A stretch of DNA of 61,544 bases from NCBI GenBank assembly GCA_002411015.1, contig DHPY01000066.1:1-61544 (forward strand), in the 5' to 3' direction. This document shows positions 54,830-61,544 of this stretch, one piece after another. Made by a program: the position numbers and the translations under genes. This DNA is from Armatimonadetes bacterium UBA5352 (GTDB lineage: Bacteria > Armatimonadota > Zipacnadia > Zipacnadales > UBA5352). The stretch's first letter is position 1, and every line of letters starts with the position of its first letter. Below the pieces are notes generated by a model. The model was given only the letters and a program-made list of their open reading frames with translations. It had not been told where the DNA came from and did no database searches.

Positions 54830-55441
54830 ATGGGAGAGATGACAGTGACCACAGTCCGGCGACGAGCGATGGTCTTTGCAGTTGCGGCACTTCTGGTGTC
54901 GGTCGGTGCAACCGCGGGGTGGGCGCATTGCGACGGGATGAGTGGCCCGGTCGCACAGGCTGCACTTCATGCCCTCGGCCAGGGTGATTTCGCCTCCGTG
55001 CAGATCTGGGTCGGGCCCGGGCAGGAGGATGAGCTGAGGGCTCGCTTCGATGAGGCGCTTAGAGTCCGCCAGCAGGGAGACGCGGTGCGTGAGATGGCAG
55101 ACCGCTACTTCATCGAGACGGCTGTCCGGCTCCATCGTGAGGCGGAAGGAATGCCGTACACCGGTGTGAAGCCCGCGGCTGAGCCTGAGCCGGGCATCGC
55201 GGCGGCCGAGCGCGCGCTGGAGTCAGGCGACATCACGGATGTCACCGGCTACCTGAGCGAGCGGATGACGCAGGCGGTAGAGGAGTGGTTCACGGAAGCC
55301 CTCGAAGCGAGAGAGCGCCGTGATCAGAGCGTCGAGGCCGGACGAGAGTGGGTGGACGCCTACGTGAAGTACATCGTCTTCGTGGAGACGCTTGACTCCG
55401 CGATCTCAGAAGGGCCGGCACATGGGGTAGATGGTCACTGA
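54830..55441 (+). CDS. Secreted DUF6448 family protein
   Basis: 203 residues. A signal peptide (RRRAMVFAVAALLVSVGA up to TAGWA) is followed by HCDGMSGPV, the usual mature start of the DUF6448 family. The conserved FIETAVRLHREAEGMPYTG block lies near 100-115. The family is small, exported, helical and of unknown role; the mature N-terminal His-Cys could bind metal or heme, but that is conjecture. The ATG at 54830 is one of several in frame (54761, 54839) and the start is uncertain. Confidence 0.8.
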   Translation: MGEMTVTTVRRRAMVFAVAALLVSVGATAGWAHCDGMSGPVAQAALHALGQGDFASVQIWVGPGQEDELRARFDEALRVRQQGDAVREMADRYFIETAVRLHREAEGMPYTGVKPAAEPEPGIAAAERALESGDITDVTGYLSERMTQAVEEWFTEALEARERRDQSVEAGREWVDAYVKYIVFVETLDSAISEGPAHGVDGH

Positions 55442-55461
55442 TCGCACACCGACCGCCCCGC

Positions 55462-55490
55462 TTGACAGCCCCTTCGGGCCTGCGTAGACT
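55462..55490 (+). promoter_or_regulatory. Sigma-70-type promoter for the sugar-kinase/mutase operon
   Basis: TTGACA at 55462-55467, 17 nt, and TAGACT at 55485-55490, about 115 nt upstream of the kinase start. Confidence 0.8.
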
Positions 55491-55604
55491 TGGGGCTACC
55501 TGCGCGGGCCCTGATCGCCTCAGCCGGGGTAGTCTACCACACGCACCCACAGCGGGCCGCCTGTCGCTGGGCCGTTTCGCTGGAAGTTTCGCTGGAGGAT
55601 CTGG

Positions 55605-56705
55605 ATGGGCGGCCGCATCTGCGTCTCCGCGCCAGGCAGAATCTGCCTCTTCGGGGAGCACCAGGACTTCCTGGGGCTCTCCGTCATCGCCTGCGCGATC
55701 AACCTTGACATCAGTATCAGTGGCACCCCCCGCGCGGACACCGTCTTCGCGATCGATATGCCGGATCTCGACCGTCGGGATGAGTTCAATGCCGCCCGGC
55801 GAGTGCCCTATCACGGGCGCCGCGACTACATCCGCTCCGCCACCAACGTCGTGAGCCGCCATGGCGTGAAGTTCGGCTGCGGCTACGACTGCACGATACA
55901 TGGGACGATCCCGATTAACGCCGGCGCCTCGTCCTCCTCAGCGCTCACCGTCGCCTGGGTGAGCTTCTCCTGGGCCACGCAGACGGGGCGGCTGCCGGAC
56001 ACGCCTGAGGAGACCGCACGCCTTGCGCACCTCGCGGAGGTCGTGGAGTTCGGCGAGCCCGGCGGGATGATGGACCACTACACCTCCGCGGTCGGTGGGC
56101 TGCTCTTCATCGACTGTAAGGAGCCGATCACGGTCGAGCGCCTGCCCGCGAAGCTTGATGGCTTTGTGCTGGGCGATTCGCTGGAGCCCAAAGACACCAC
56201 CGGCGTCCTCGGGAAGAGCCGAAGCGCCATGGAGGCCGGGCTGGCCATCCTCCGGGAGGGCGTGCCGGAGTTCGACTTTCGCACAACCGCCCTCGATGAG
56301 GTCGAGCCGCTGCTGGGTAAGATGAGCGAGGAATCGCGCAAGCGCGTCGTAGCGAACTTCCACAACCGGGAGATCTGCCGCGAGGCGCGCGCTCTGCTGG
56401 CCGATGCGGAGCCCGACCCATCCCGGCTCGGAGAGCTGCTCCACGAGCACCATGGCCACCTGCGCGATGGCATCGGCGTCTCCACGCCGAAGATCGACCG
56501 CATGCTGGAGGCGGCGATGGAGGCCGGGGCGCTGGGCGGGAAAGTCAACGGCTCCGGCGGCGGTGGCACGATGTTCGCATACGCACCGGGGCGGCAGGAG
56601 GAAGTGAAGGCGGCGATCGATGCCGCCGGCGGCCGTGGCATGATTGTGACGCCGCGTGAGGGCGTGACGCTCAGGATTGAGCGCACGGGCGAGGAGGGCT
56701 CATGA
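55605..56705 (+). CDS. GHMP-family sugar kinase (galactokinase-like)
   Basis: 366 residues with the three GHMP motifs: APGRICLFGEHQDFLGL (9-25), like galactokinase APGRxNLIGEHTDY; PINAGASSSSALTVA, the phosphate-binding loop; and GKVNGSGGGGTMFAYAPG. The catalytic Asp is in EPGGMMDHYTSAVGG. The sugar is not certain: galactose, mannose, a uronic acid or a heptose are all possible. GGAGG is 6 nt upstream of the ATG. The stop overlaps the start of the next phosphohexomutase gene (ATGA), so kinase and mutase are coupled, suggesting a pathway making sugar-1-phosphates. Confidence 0.9.
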   Translation: MGGRICVSAPGRICLFGEHQDFLGLSVIACAINLDISISGTPRADTVFAIDMPDLDRRDEFNAARRVPYHGRRDYIRSATNVVSRHGVKFGCGYDCTIHGTIPINAGASSSSALTVAWVSFSWATQTGRLPDTPEETARLAHLAEVVEFGEPGGMMDHYTSAVGGLLFIDCKEPITVERLPAKLDGFVLGDSLEPKDTTGVLGKSRSAMEAGLAILREGVPEFDFRTTALDEVEPLLGKMSEESRKRVVANFHNREICREARALLADAEPDPSRLGELLHEHHGHLRDGIGVSTPKIDRMLEAAMEAGALGGKVNGSGGGGTMFAYAPGRQEEVKAAIDAAGGRGMIVTPREGVTLRIERTGEEGS

Positions 56706-58093
56706 TGAACGCGCTGTCTGGCTACAACACCTCAGGAAAGCCGCTGAAGATCACGATCGCGGGCGTCCGCGGGATCGTGGGGGAGACGCTCACGCCTGAG
56801 CTGCTCGTCAACTTCAGCCAGGCCTTCGGCACCTACGCCGGCCCGGGCCGCGTGCTCGTCAGCCGCGATACCCGCGTCTCCGGCCGGATGGTTGAGCCGT
56901 GCGTGTGCTCGGGCCTGACGGCTACCGGCTGCGAGGTCGTGCGGTTGGGCGTCGTCCCGACGCCGGCGCTGCAGCTTGCGGTGCGGCAGTCGGACGCGAT
57001 CGGTGGGGTCGCCATCACCGCCGGGCACAATGACGCGCGCTGGAACGCCCTCAAGTTCTGCCGCGAGGATGGCATCTACCTCAACGACAAGCAGGCAGAG
57101 GAACTCCTGAACGTCTACCACCAGAAGGAGTTCACGAAGGCCGCCTGGGACAAGCTGCCGCCTGTTGGCAGCGATGAGTTCGCCGGTGACTGCCATCTCG
57201 AGGCGATCAAGCAGCAGATTGACGTGGACGCGATCCGCGCGGCGGGCCTGAAGGTCGCGATAGACTGCGCGAACGGGGCCTGCTCGAAGTTCACGCCGCG
57301 CTTCCTCGCCGATCTCGGCTGCGAGGTCGTCGCGATCAACGATGATCCGGACCTCCCCTTCCCGCATGAGCCGCTGCCCACGCCGCCGAACCTCAGCCAG
57401 CTCCGCGCACTCGTGGCGGCCGCGAAGGCCGACGTTGGCTTCGCGCATGACGCCGATGGCGACCGCCTCGGCATCGTGACTGAGACCGGCGAGGCGCCGG
57501 GCGAGGAGTACACGCTCTGCCTCGCGGCCGAGATGGTCCTCGGTCGCGGCGATCCTGGCCCGGTGGTCACGAACCTCTCGACCACGATGGCGATTGACGA
57601 CATCGCGCGCAAGTACGGCCGCAAGGTCATACGCGCGGGCGTCGGACAGGTGTTCATCGCGGAGTCCGCGCTCAACTACGAGGCCGCAATCGCCGGCGAG
57701 GGCTCCGGCGGCATCGTCTTCCCGCGGATCAACTACGCGCACGACAGCATTGCCGCGCTCGCGCACATCCTGAACCTGGTCGTCGAGCGCCGGCAGCCGC
57801 TCTCCACGCTCGTGGCGGAGGTGCCGAAGTACACGATCGTCAAGCGCGAGATCGTCTGCCCGCCGCAGCGCGCGTACACGGTGCTGGAGGAGCTGCGGCG
57901 CGGGCTCGAGGCGCCGTGGGCGGAGGCAGTTGATCTAGACGATGGCATCAAGCTCATCGGCAGCGACCGCTGGGTGCACATCCGCGTGTCCATGACGGAG
58001 CCGCGCATCCGCGTCATCGCCGAGGCCTCAGCCGAAGGGCTTGCGATGGACCTCGCGGATGACTACGCGCGGCTGGTCGAGCGCAGCATGTGA
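56702..58093 (+). CDS. Phosphohexomutase paralogue lacking the catalytic serine
   Basis: 463 residues of the alpha-D-phosphohexomutase superfamily (GlmM/PMM-like). Domain 1 starts LKITIAGVRGIVGETLTPE. The metal loop DADGDR is intact (D250, D252, D254). The active-site sequence normally TASHNP reads TAGHND, with G108 in place of the phosphoserine. The sugar-specificity loop is GEGSGGIVFPRINYAHD and the phosphate loop VSMTEPRIRV instead of RPSGTEP. It may be inactive, use another mechanism or act as a partner of its intact neighbour at 58202. Confidence 0.92.
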   Translation: MMNALSGYNTSGKPLKITIAGVRGIVGETLTPELLVNFSQAFGTYAGPGRVLVSRDTRVSGRMVEPCVCSGLTATGCEVVRLGVVPTPALQLAVRQSDAIGGVAITAGHNDARWNALKFCREDGIYLNDKQAEELLNVYHQKEFTKAAWDKLPPVGSDEFAGDCHLEAIKQQIDVDAIRAAGLKVAIDCANGACSKFTPRFLADLGCEVVAINDDPDLPFPHEPLPTPPNLSQLRALVAAAKADVGFAHDADGDRLGIVTETGEAPGEEYTLCLAAEMVLGRGDPGPVVTNLSTTMAIDDIARKYGRKVIRAGVGQVFIAESALNYEAAIAGEGSGGIVFPRINYAHDSIAALAHILNLVVERRQPLSTLVAEVPKYTIVKREIVCPPQRAYTVLEELRRGLEAPWAEAVDLDDGIKLIGSDRWVHIRVSMTEPRIRVIAEASAEGLAMDLADDYARLVERSM

Positions 58094-58201
58094 ACGGCGG
58101 GGAAGGGTGACAGGTGAAGGGGGAAGGGGGGAACGGCAACGGCACGTCGCTTGCGGGTCGCTGGTAGCCGCTCACTGACATATGCAACTGGGATGATCGC
58201 C

Positions 58202-59566
58202 ATGACAGGCATTCAGACACTGAAGATCGGAGTATCAGGCGTGCGGGGGATCGTGGGGCAGTCCCTCACGCCGCAGCTCATCGTGGGCTTCGCTGAGGCC
58301 TTCGGCACTTACCTCGGCGGCGGGGTGGTCGTGATCGGGCGCGACCCGCGGCCATCGGGGGAGATGGTCGCGAACGCACTCGTCGGCGGGCTGCTCTCCA
58401 CCGGCTGCTCCGTGATCGACATCGGCGTCTGCCCGACGCCGACGCTCCAGCACGCAGTGGTTGATCTCGGCGCCGACGGCGGAGTCGCGATCACCGCCAG
58501 CCACCACCCCTCCGAGTGGAACGCGCTCAAGTTCTGCCGCGAGGACGGTGTCTTCCTCAACGCGTATCAGGCCGAGGAACTGCTGAACGTCTACCACCAG
58601 GGCGCCTTCGCGCAGCGGCCCTATGATGCACTGGGCCGCGTCGGCGCCGACGAGGGCGCGATCAACCGCCACCTCTCTCGCGTGTTGGAGGCCACCGATC
58701 AGGCCGCCATCGCGCGGCTTGCGCCGAAGGTGGTCATCGACAGCGTCAACGGCGCCGGCGCGGACTGCGCTGAGGGGCTGCTGCAGAAGATGGGCTGCGA
58801 GGTCATCGCGATCAACGATGTCCCGAACGGGCGCTTCCCGCGCGATCCGGAGCCGATCCCGGCGAACCTCGGGCAGCTTTGCGATGCCGTGCGTGAGCAT
58901 GGCGCCGACATCGGCTTCGGCCAGGATGCCGACGGCGACCGCCTCTCCGTGGTGTCCGAGGAGGGCATCGCGATCGGCGAGGAGTACACGCTCGCCTTCG
59001 CCGCTGAAGTGATGGCCGAGCGCGATTGTCCCGGGCCGCTGGTGACGAACCTCTCAACCAGCCGGATGATAGACGAGGTCGCCGCTCGCCACGGCCGCGA
59101 GGTGCTGCGCGCGAAGGTCGGCGAGGTGAACGTGGTCGAGACGATGATCGCCGAGGGGGCCGTCGGCGGCGGCGAGGGCAACGGTGGCGTGATCGACCCC
59201 ACGCTGCGCTTCTGCCGCGACAACCTCGCCGCGATGGCGCTGATCCTGCAGGGGATGGCGTGGCGCGGCTGCACGATCAGCGAGTGGGCGGGCAGCTTCG
59301 CGCCGTCGGCGATCATGAAGGAGAAGCTGGAGTGCCCGGCAGGTCGGACGCAGCGGGCCATCCTGGCGCTGATAAGGCACTACGAGGGGCAGAGGCTGGA
59401 CCTCACCGAGGGCGTCAAGGTCCTCTCCGAGGATGGCTCGTGGATGCACGCGCGGCCGAGCAACACCGAGCCGATCCTGCGCGTCATCGCGGAGGCGGAT
59501 GACTGCGAGAGCGCGCGCCGCCTGTGCGACGAAGCTCTCGCGGTTGCGAGGCAAGCCATCGGTTGA
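58202..59566 (+). CDS. Phosphohexomutase (phosphoglucosamine/phosphomannomutase family)
   Basis: 454 residues. Catalytic S100 is in ITASHHPSEWNALK, the metal loop is DADGDR (D242, D244, D246), the sugar loop GEGNGGVIDPT and the phosphate loop RPSNTEPILRVIAEA. Interconverts hexose 1- and 6-phosphates; the substrate (glucosamine, mannose or glucose) cannot be read from the sequence. Closely similar to the gene at 56702, so probably a tandem duplication. The ATG at 58202 has GGGA 8 nt upstream; another at 58193 is possible. 108 nt separate it from the paralogue. Confidence 0.93.
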   Translation: MTGIQTLKIGVSGVRGIVGQSLTPQLIVGFAEAFGTYLGGGVVVIGRDPRPSGEMVANALVGGLLSTGCSVIDIGVCPTPTLQHAVVDLGADGGVAITASHHPSEWNALKFCREDGVFLNAYQAEELLNVYHQGAFAQRPYDALGRVGADEGAINRHLSRVLEATDQAAIARLAPKVVIDSVNGAGADCAEGLLQKMGCEVIAINDVPNGRFPRDPEPIPANLGQLCDAVREHGADIGFGQDADGDRLSVVSEEGIAIGEEYTLAFAAEVMAERDCPGPLVTNLSTSRMIDEVAARHGREVLRAKVGEVNVVETMIAEGAVGGGEGNGGVIDPTLRFCRDNLAAMALILQGMAWRGCTISEWAGSFAPSAIMKEKLECPAGRTQRAILALIRHYEGQRLDLTEGVKVLSEDGSWMHARPSNTEPILRVIAEADDCESARRLCDEALAVARQAIG

Positions 59567-59587
59567 GGCGTGCGTACCAGCAGCGGA

Positions 59588-59617
59588 AACGGGCCGCCAT
59601 CGCGATGGCGGCCCGTT
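59588..59617. terminator. Palindromic terminator between convergent genes
   Basis: Perfect 30-bp inverted repeat with arms AACGGGCCGCCATCG (59588-59602) and its complement (59603-59617). On + it is followed by a mixed T/C tract (CAGGTTCTCTCC). Probably serves the + operon and perhaps the minus OsmC gene. Confidence 0.7.
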
Positions 59618-59648
59618 CAGGTTCTCTCCGGCGCCTCAATCGAGCTCC

Positions 59649-60038
59649 TCAGGCGACCTCGACGTCCACGTGGCCGCAGGTGCAGATGGTGTTGTGCACC
59701 GGGCAGGTCTCCGCGACCTTGGCGAAAGCAGCCTTGCGCCTCTCGTCCCAGTCGCCAGGGATATCGACGCGAGCGCGAATGTTCCGGCAGGCATCGTCAC
59801 CGGGCTGGAAGTCGCCGCTGACACTGACCCTGATCTCCGGCGCATCAATGTCGTGGCTCGCGCAGTACTTGCGAAGCATCACCGCAATGCACAGCCCGAG
59901 CGAGCTGAGGAAGATCTCCAGAGGGTTCATGGACGTGTCTTCCTGAGGCTTCTGCTCCCCGTAGACGATGCTCAGCTCCATGCCGCTGTCAGAGTCCGCG
60001 CGATAGTCCATCCCCTGATTGCTGATATTGACCTCCAT
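59649..60038 (-). CDS. OsmC family protein
   Basis: 129 residues, cytoplasmic. The family includes peroxide-reducing Ohr/OsmC proteins and YhfA-like members. C50 (in the helix SSLGLCIAVMLRKYC) and C112 (ETCPVHNT) are the positions of the two redox Cys. GGAGGCGA precedes the ATG. It may detoxify organic peroxides, but the exact subgroup (OsmC, Ohr or YhfA) was not settled. Confidence 0.9.
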   Translation of the reverse strand: MEVNISNQGMDYRADSDSGMELSIVYGEQKPQEDTSMNPLEIFLSSLGLCIAVMLRKYCASHDIDAPEIRVSVSGDFQPGDDACRNIRARVDIPGDWDERRKAAFAKVAETCPVHNTICTCGHVDVEVA

Positions 60039-60109
60039 GGATCAGTCGCCTCCATATCGCAGCTGTTGTGCCTGAGCCCTCACCGGCTGATTCGTCATCT
60101 TGCGGCTCT

Positions 60110-61544
60110 TCACCTGCCACGCTGCAGGCTCTCGATGGCGCGCGCCACGCGCAAGCGGACCTGCTCCAGCACCTCCGGGTCCTCTGAATATTGGCTCACG
60201 CTCGCCAGCAACTCATCCGGGACCTCGGCGGCCGCAAGCGCCTCCGGGGAGACATCGCCCGCCGCGATCAGCTCATCCAGCAGCCACCAGTACTCGTAGT
60301 CCTCGATGCCATCCCGGATGCTCTCCAGCCGCACCGTCGCGAGCGGCCCGTCCGGCCCCGCGCAGATGATCTGCCCGTCACCGTCCGGCAACTGAGAGTG
60401 GTAGGCGGGAATCCAGCGGCTATAGGGGCCGCCCGTGATCGGCTCGTCGTTCTCGAGCCATCCCGCCACGCGATAGTAGAGGAAGCCGTCCACCTGGTAC
60501 TTTCGCGCGGCCGCTCCCATCAGCAGGCGGGCCCGGATCGCCGGGTACTGCACGAACCAGTTCAGCGCCCCCGGCTCGCGCGGGCCTACGCAGATGTACC
60601 ACCAGGCCTGCTTGCCCAGTGCGCGCCCCTGCTCGATCTTCGCCCGGTCCTCGTGGTAGCGCGGAGTGAGCGGCACCCAGATGTCCAGCCGCCGCGAGAT
60701 CTCCGTGTCATCAACCCCGTAGCTGCGATCGTAGCCGGTGGTCATCAGCGGGATCTCCGGGAAGCTCTCGCTCATGACCTGCGCCGCTCGCGTCAGTGCT
60801 TCAAAGTCGCTGGTCTCGTCGAGGAAGTACAGCCCCATCCGATCCGCCGGCCAGTTCGCCGCCCGCACCCGCTCAAGCTCCTGCCGGAGCATCCCCACGT
60901 AGTCCTGCAGATACTGCTCATACGTCATACCCTTCCACGGGTCGCGTGTGAGGGCGTTGTTCGGGGAGAGCACGTAGCCGATGTTCCACCAGCCCGAGCC
61001 GCGCTCGCGGAGCCGCTGCATCGCCTCCACGCTCGCGAAGTGGTAGATCGAGTCCTGTCCGGCGACGCCGTTCGGGTGCGTGCGGTAGAGATCGGCCACC
61101 GCCATCCGGTGCTCGAGGAACACGTCGGCGAACTGCCAGGCGAACTCATCATCGTAGCGCTCGCCATAGAACCGGCCCCACATTGCCTCGCTCATCCCCC
61201 AGATCGTCTTCAGGTGCTGCTCGACCGGCAGCGTGAAGTCGAAGACCTCGATGCGCAGGCGCATCGTGCGAGGCTGGACGCCCCTGGCGCGCACGGTGAT
61301 CAGTGCATCATGCAGGCCGGGCCGCGCGTCCTCGGTGGCATGCACATCCACCCAGAGCGGCTGCACATCACCCGGCCGCACGTCCACCTCATCGACGAAA
61401 CTCAGGATCGGGTCCGGCCACCAGTTGGTACGCGGGACGGTGTCGGCGAACTGCGGTCTGTGTGACCTGACGAAGCCCACCGGGGCCACTGAAAGCTCGA
61501 TCGCCGGATCGTCGGTGCCATTGACCTCCCACGTCAGCCCCTCC
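60110..61544 (-). CDS. DUF4091 glycoside hydrolase-like protein, 5' end cut by window
   Basis: At least 478 residues; the reading frame runs past the window edge with no stop, so the true start is outside. The visible part has a beta-rich lead (PLWVDVHATEDARPGLHDAL), a (beta/alpha)-barrel-like centre with GLYFLDETSDFEALTRAAQV and YICVGPREPGALNWFVQYPA, and a C-terminal block VRLESIRDGIEDYEYWWLLD typical of DUF4091. This is related to GH123 N-acetyl-galactosaminidases; substrate and localisation are unknown because the N-terminus is missing. Confidence 0.88.
   Translation of the reverse strand, partial: EGLTWEVNGTDDPAIELSVAPVGFVRSHRPQFADTVPRTNWWPDPILSFVDEVDVRPGDVQPLWVDVHATEDARPGLHDALITVRARGVQPRTMRLRIEVFDFTLPVEQHLKTIWGMSEAMWGRFYGERYDDEFAWQFADVFLEHRMAVADLYRTHPNGVAGQDSIYHFASVEAMQRLRERGSGWWNIGYVLSPNNALTRDPWKGMTYEQYLQDYVGMLRQELERVRAANWPADRMGLYFLDETSDFEALTRAAQVMSESFPEIPLMTTGYDRSYGVDDTEISRRLDIWVPLTPRYHEDRAKIEQGRALGKQAWWYICVGPREPGALNWFVQYPAIRARLLMGAAARKYQVDGFLYYRVAGWLENDEPITGGPYSRWIPAYHSQLPDGDGQIICAGPDGPLATVRLESIRDGIEDYEYWWLLDELIAAGDVSPEALAAAEVPDELLASVSQYSEDPEVLEQVRLRVARAIESLQRGR

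Overview
The window is high-GC bacterial chromosome, with dense genes that are mostly on the + strand. The organism is probably an Armatimonadota member or a close relative. This is an inference from two type IV prepilin-like proteins whose N-termini run into FARAREKARQ and end in a DGH-K block, together with DUF4838, DUF4091 and DUF3604 genes. No rRNA, tRNA, CRISPR array or insertion sequence was recognised.

Layout. 1-2150: an ECF sigma factor and, directly behind it on the minus strand, a PilB/GspE-type ATPase that carries an anti-sigma-like zinc finger at its N-terminus. 2236-3349: pdxS with its own promoter and terminator. 3394-7212: a secreted DUF4838 glycan-related protein divergent from an FAD-dependent oxidoreductase. 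7316-39520: a nearly continuous transcription/translation supercluster: rpoB-rpoC, then rpsL-rpsG-fusA, the S10, spc and alpha clusters, and truA-rplM-rpsI. 39596-42140: a secreted protein of unknown function, a small lipoprotein and a possible 42-residue membrane protein. 42182-45362: sat-cysC plus an alkaline-phosphatase-superfamily enzyme. 45389-48676: nikR, a prepilin-like gene and a three-gene ECF-type transporter. 49060-53302 (minus): DUF3604 protein and a RecD2-type helicase. 53523-55441: a second prepilin-like gene, a truncated duplicate of the recD2 5' end, and a DUF6448 protein. 55462-59617: a sugar-kinase gene and two phosphohexomutase paralogues. 59649-61544 (minus): OsmC-family protein and a DUF4091 glycoside-hydrolase-like gene cut by the window edge.

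The central supercluster departs from the usual order in several ways. A second, divergent EF-G (EF-G2 type) sits between rpsQ and rplN. rpsE is missing between rplR and rpmD, and no tuf follows fusA. RNA polymerase beta and beta' each carry an extra Cys4 zinc-ribbon-like insert, S3 has a tail of about 100 residues, S11 has a low-complexity N-terminal extension, and rpsL is preceded by a promoter, a leader and a strong intrinsic terminator. Outside it, the most notable points are the sigma/zinc-finger-ATPase pair, the 268-bp recD2 duplication flanking a prepilin gene, and the phosphohexomutase pair in which one member has Gly in place of the catalytic Ser.

Six good sigma-70-type promoters were found by eye, five of them with exactly 17 nt between -35 and -10; a seventh site, upstream of nikR, is weak. 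All identifications rest on reading motifs and on recalled family sequences. No database search was run.
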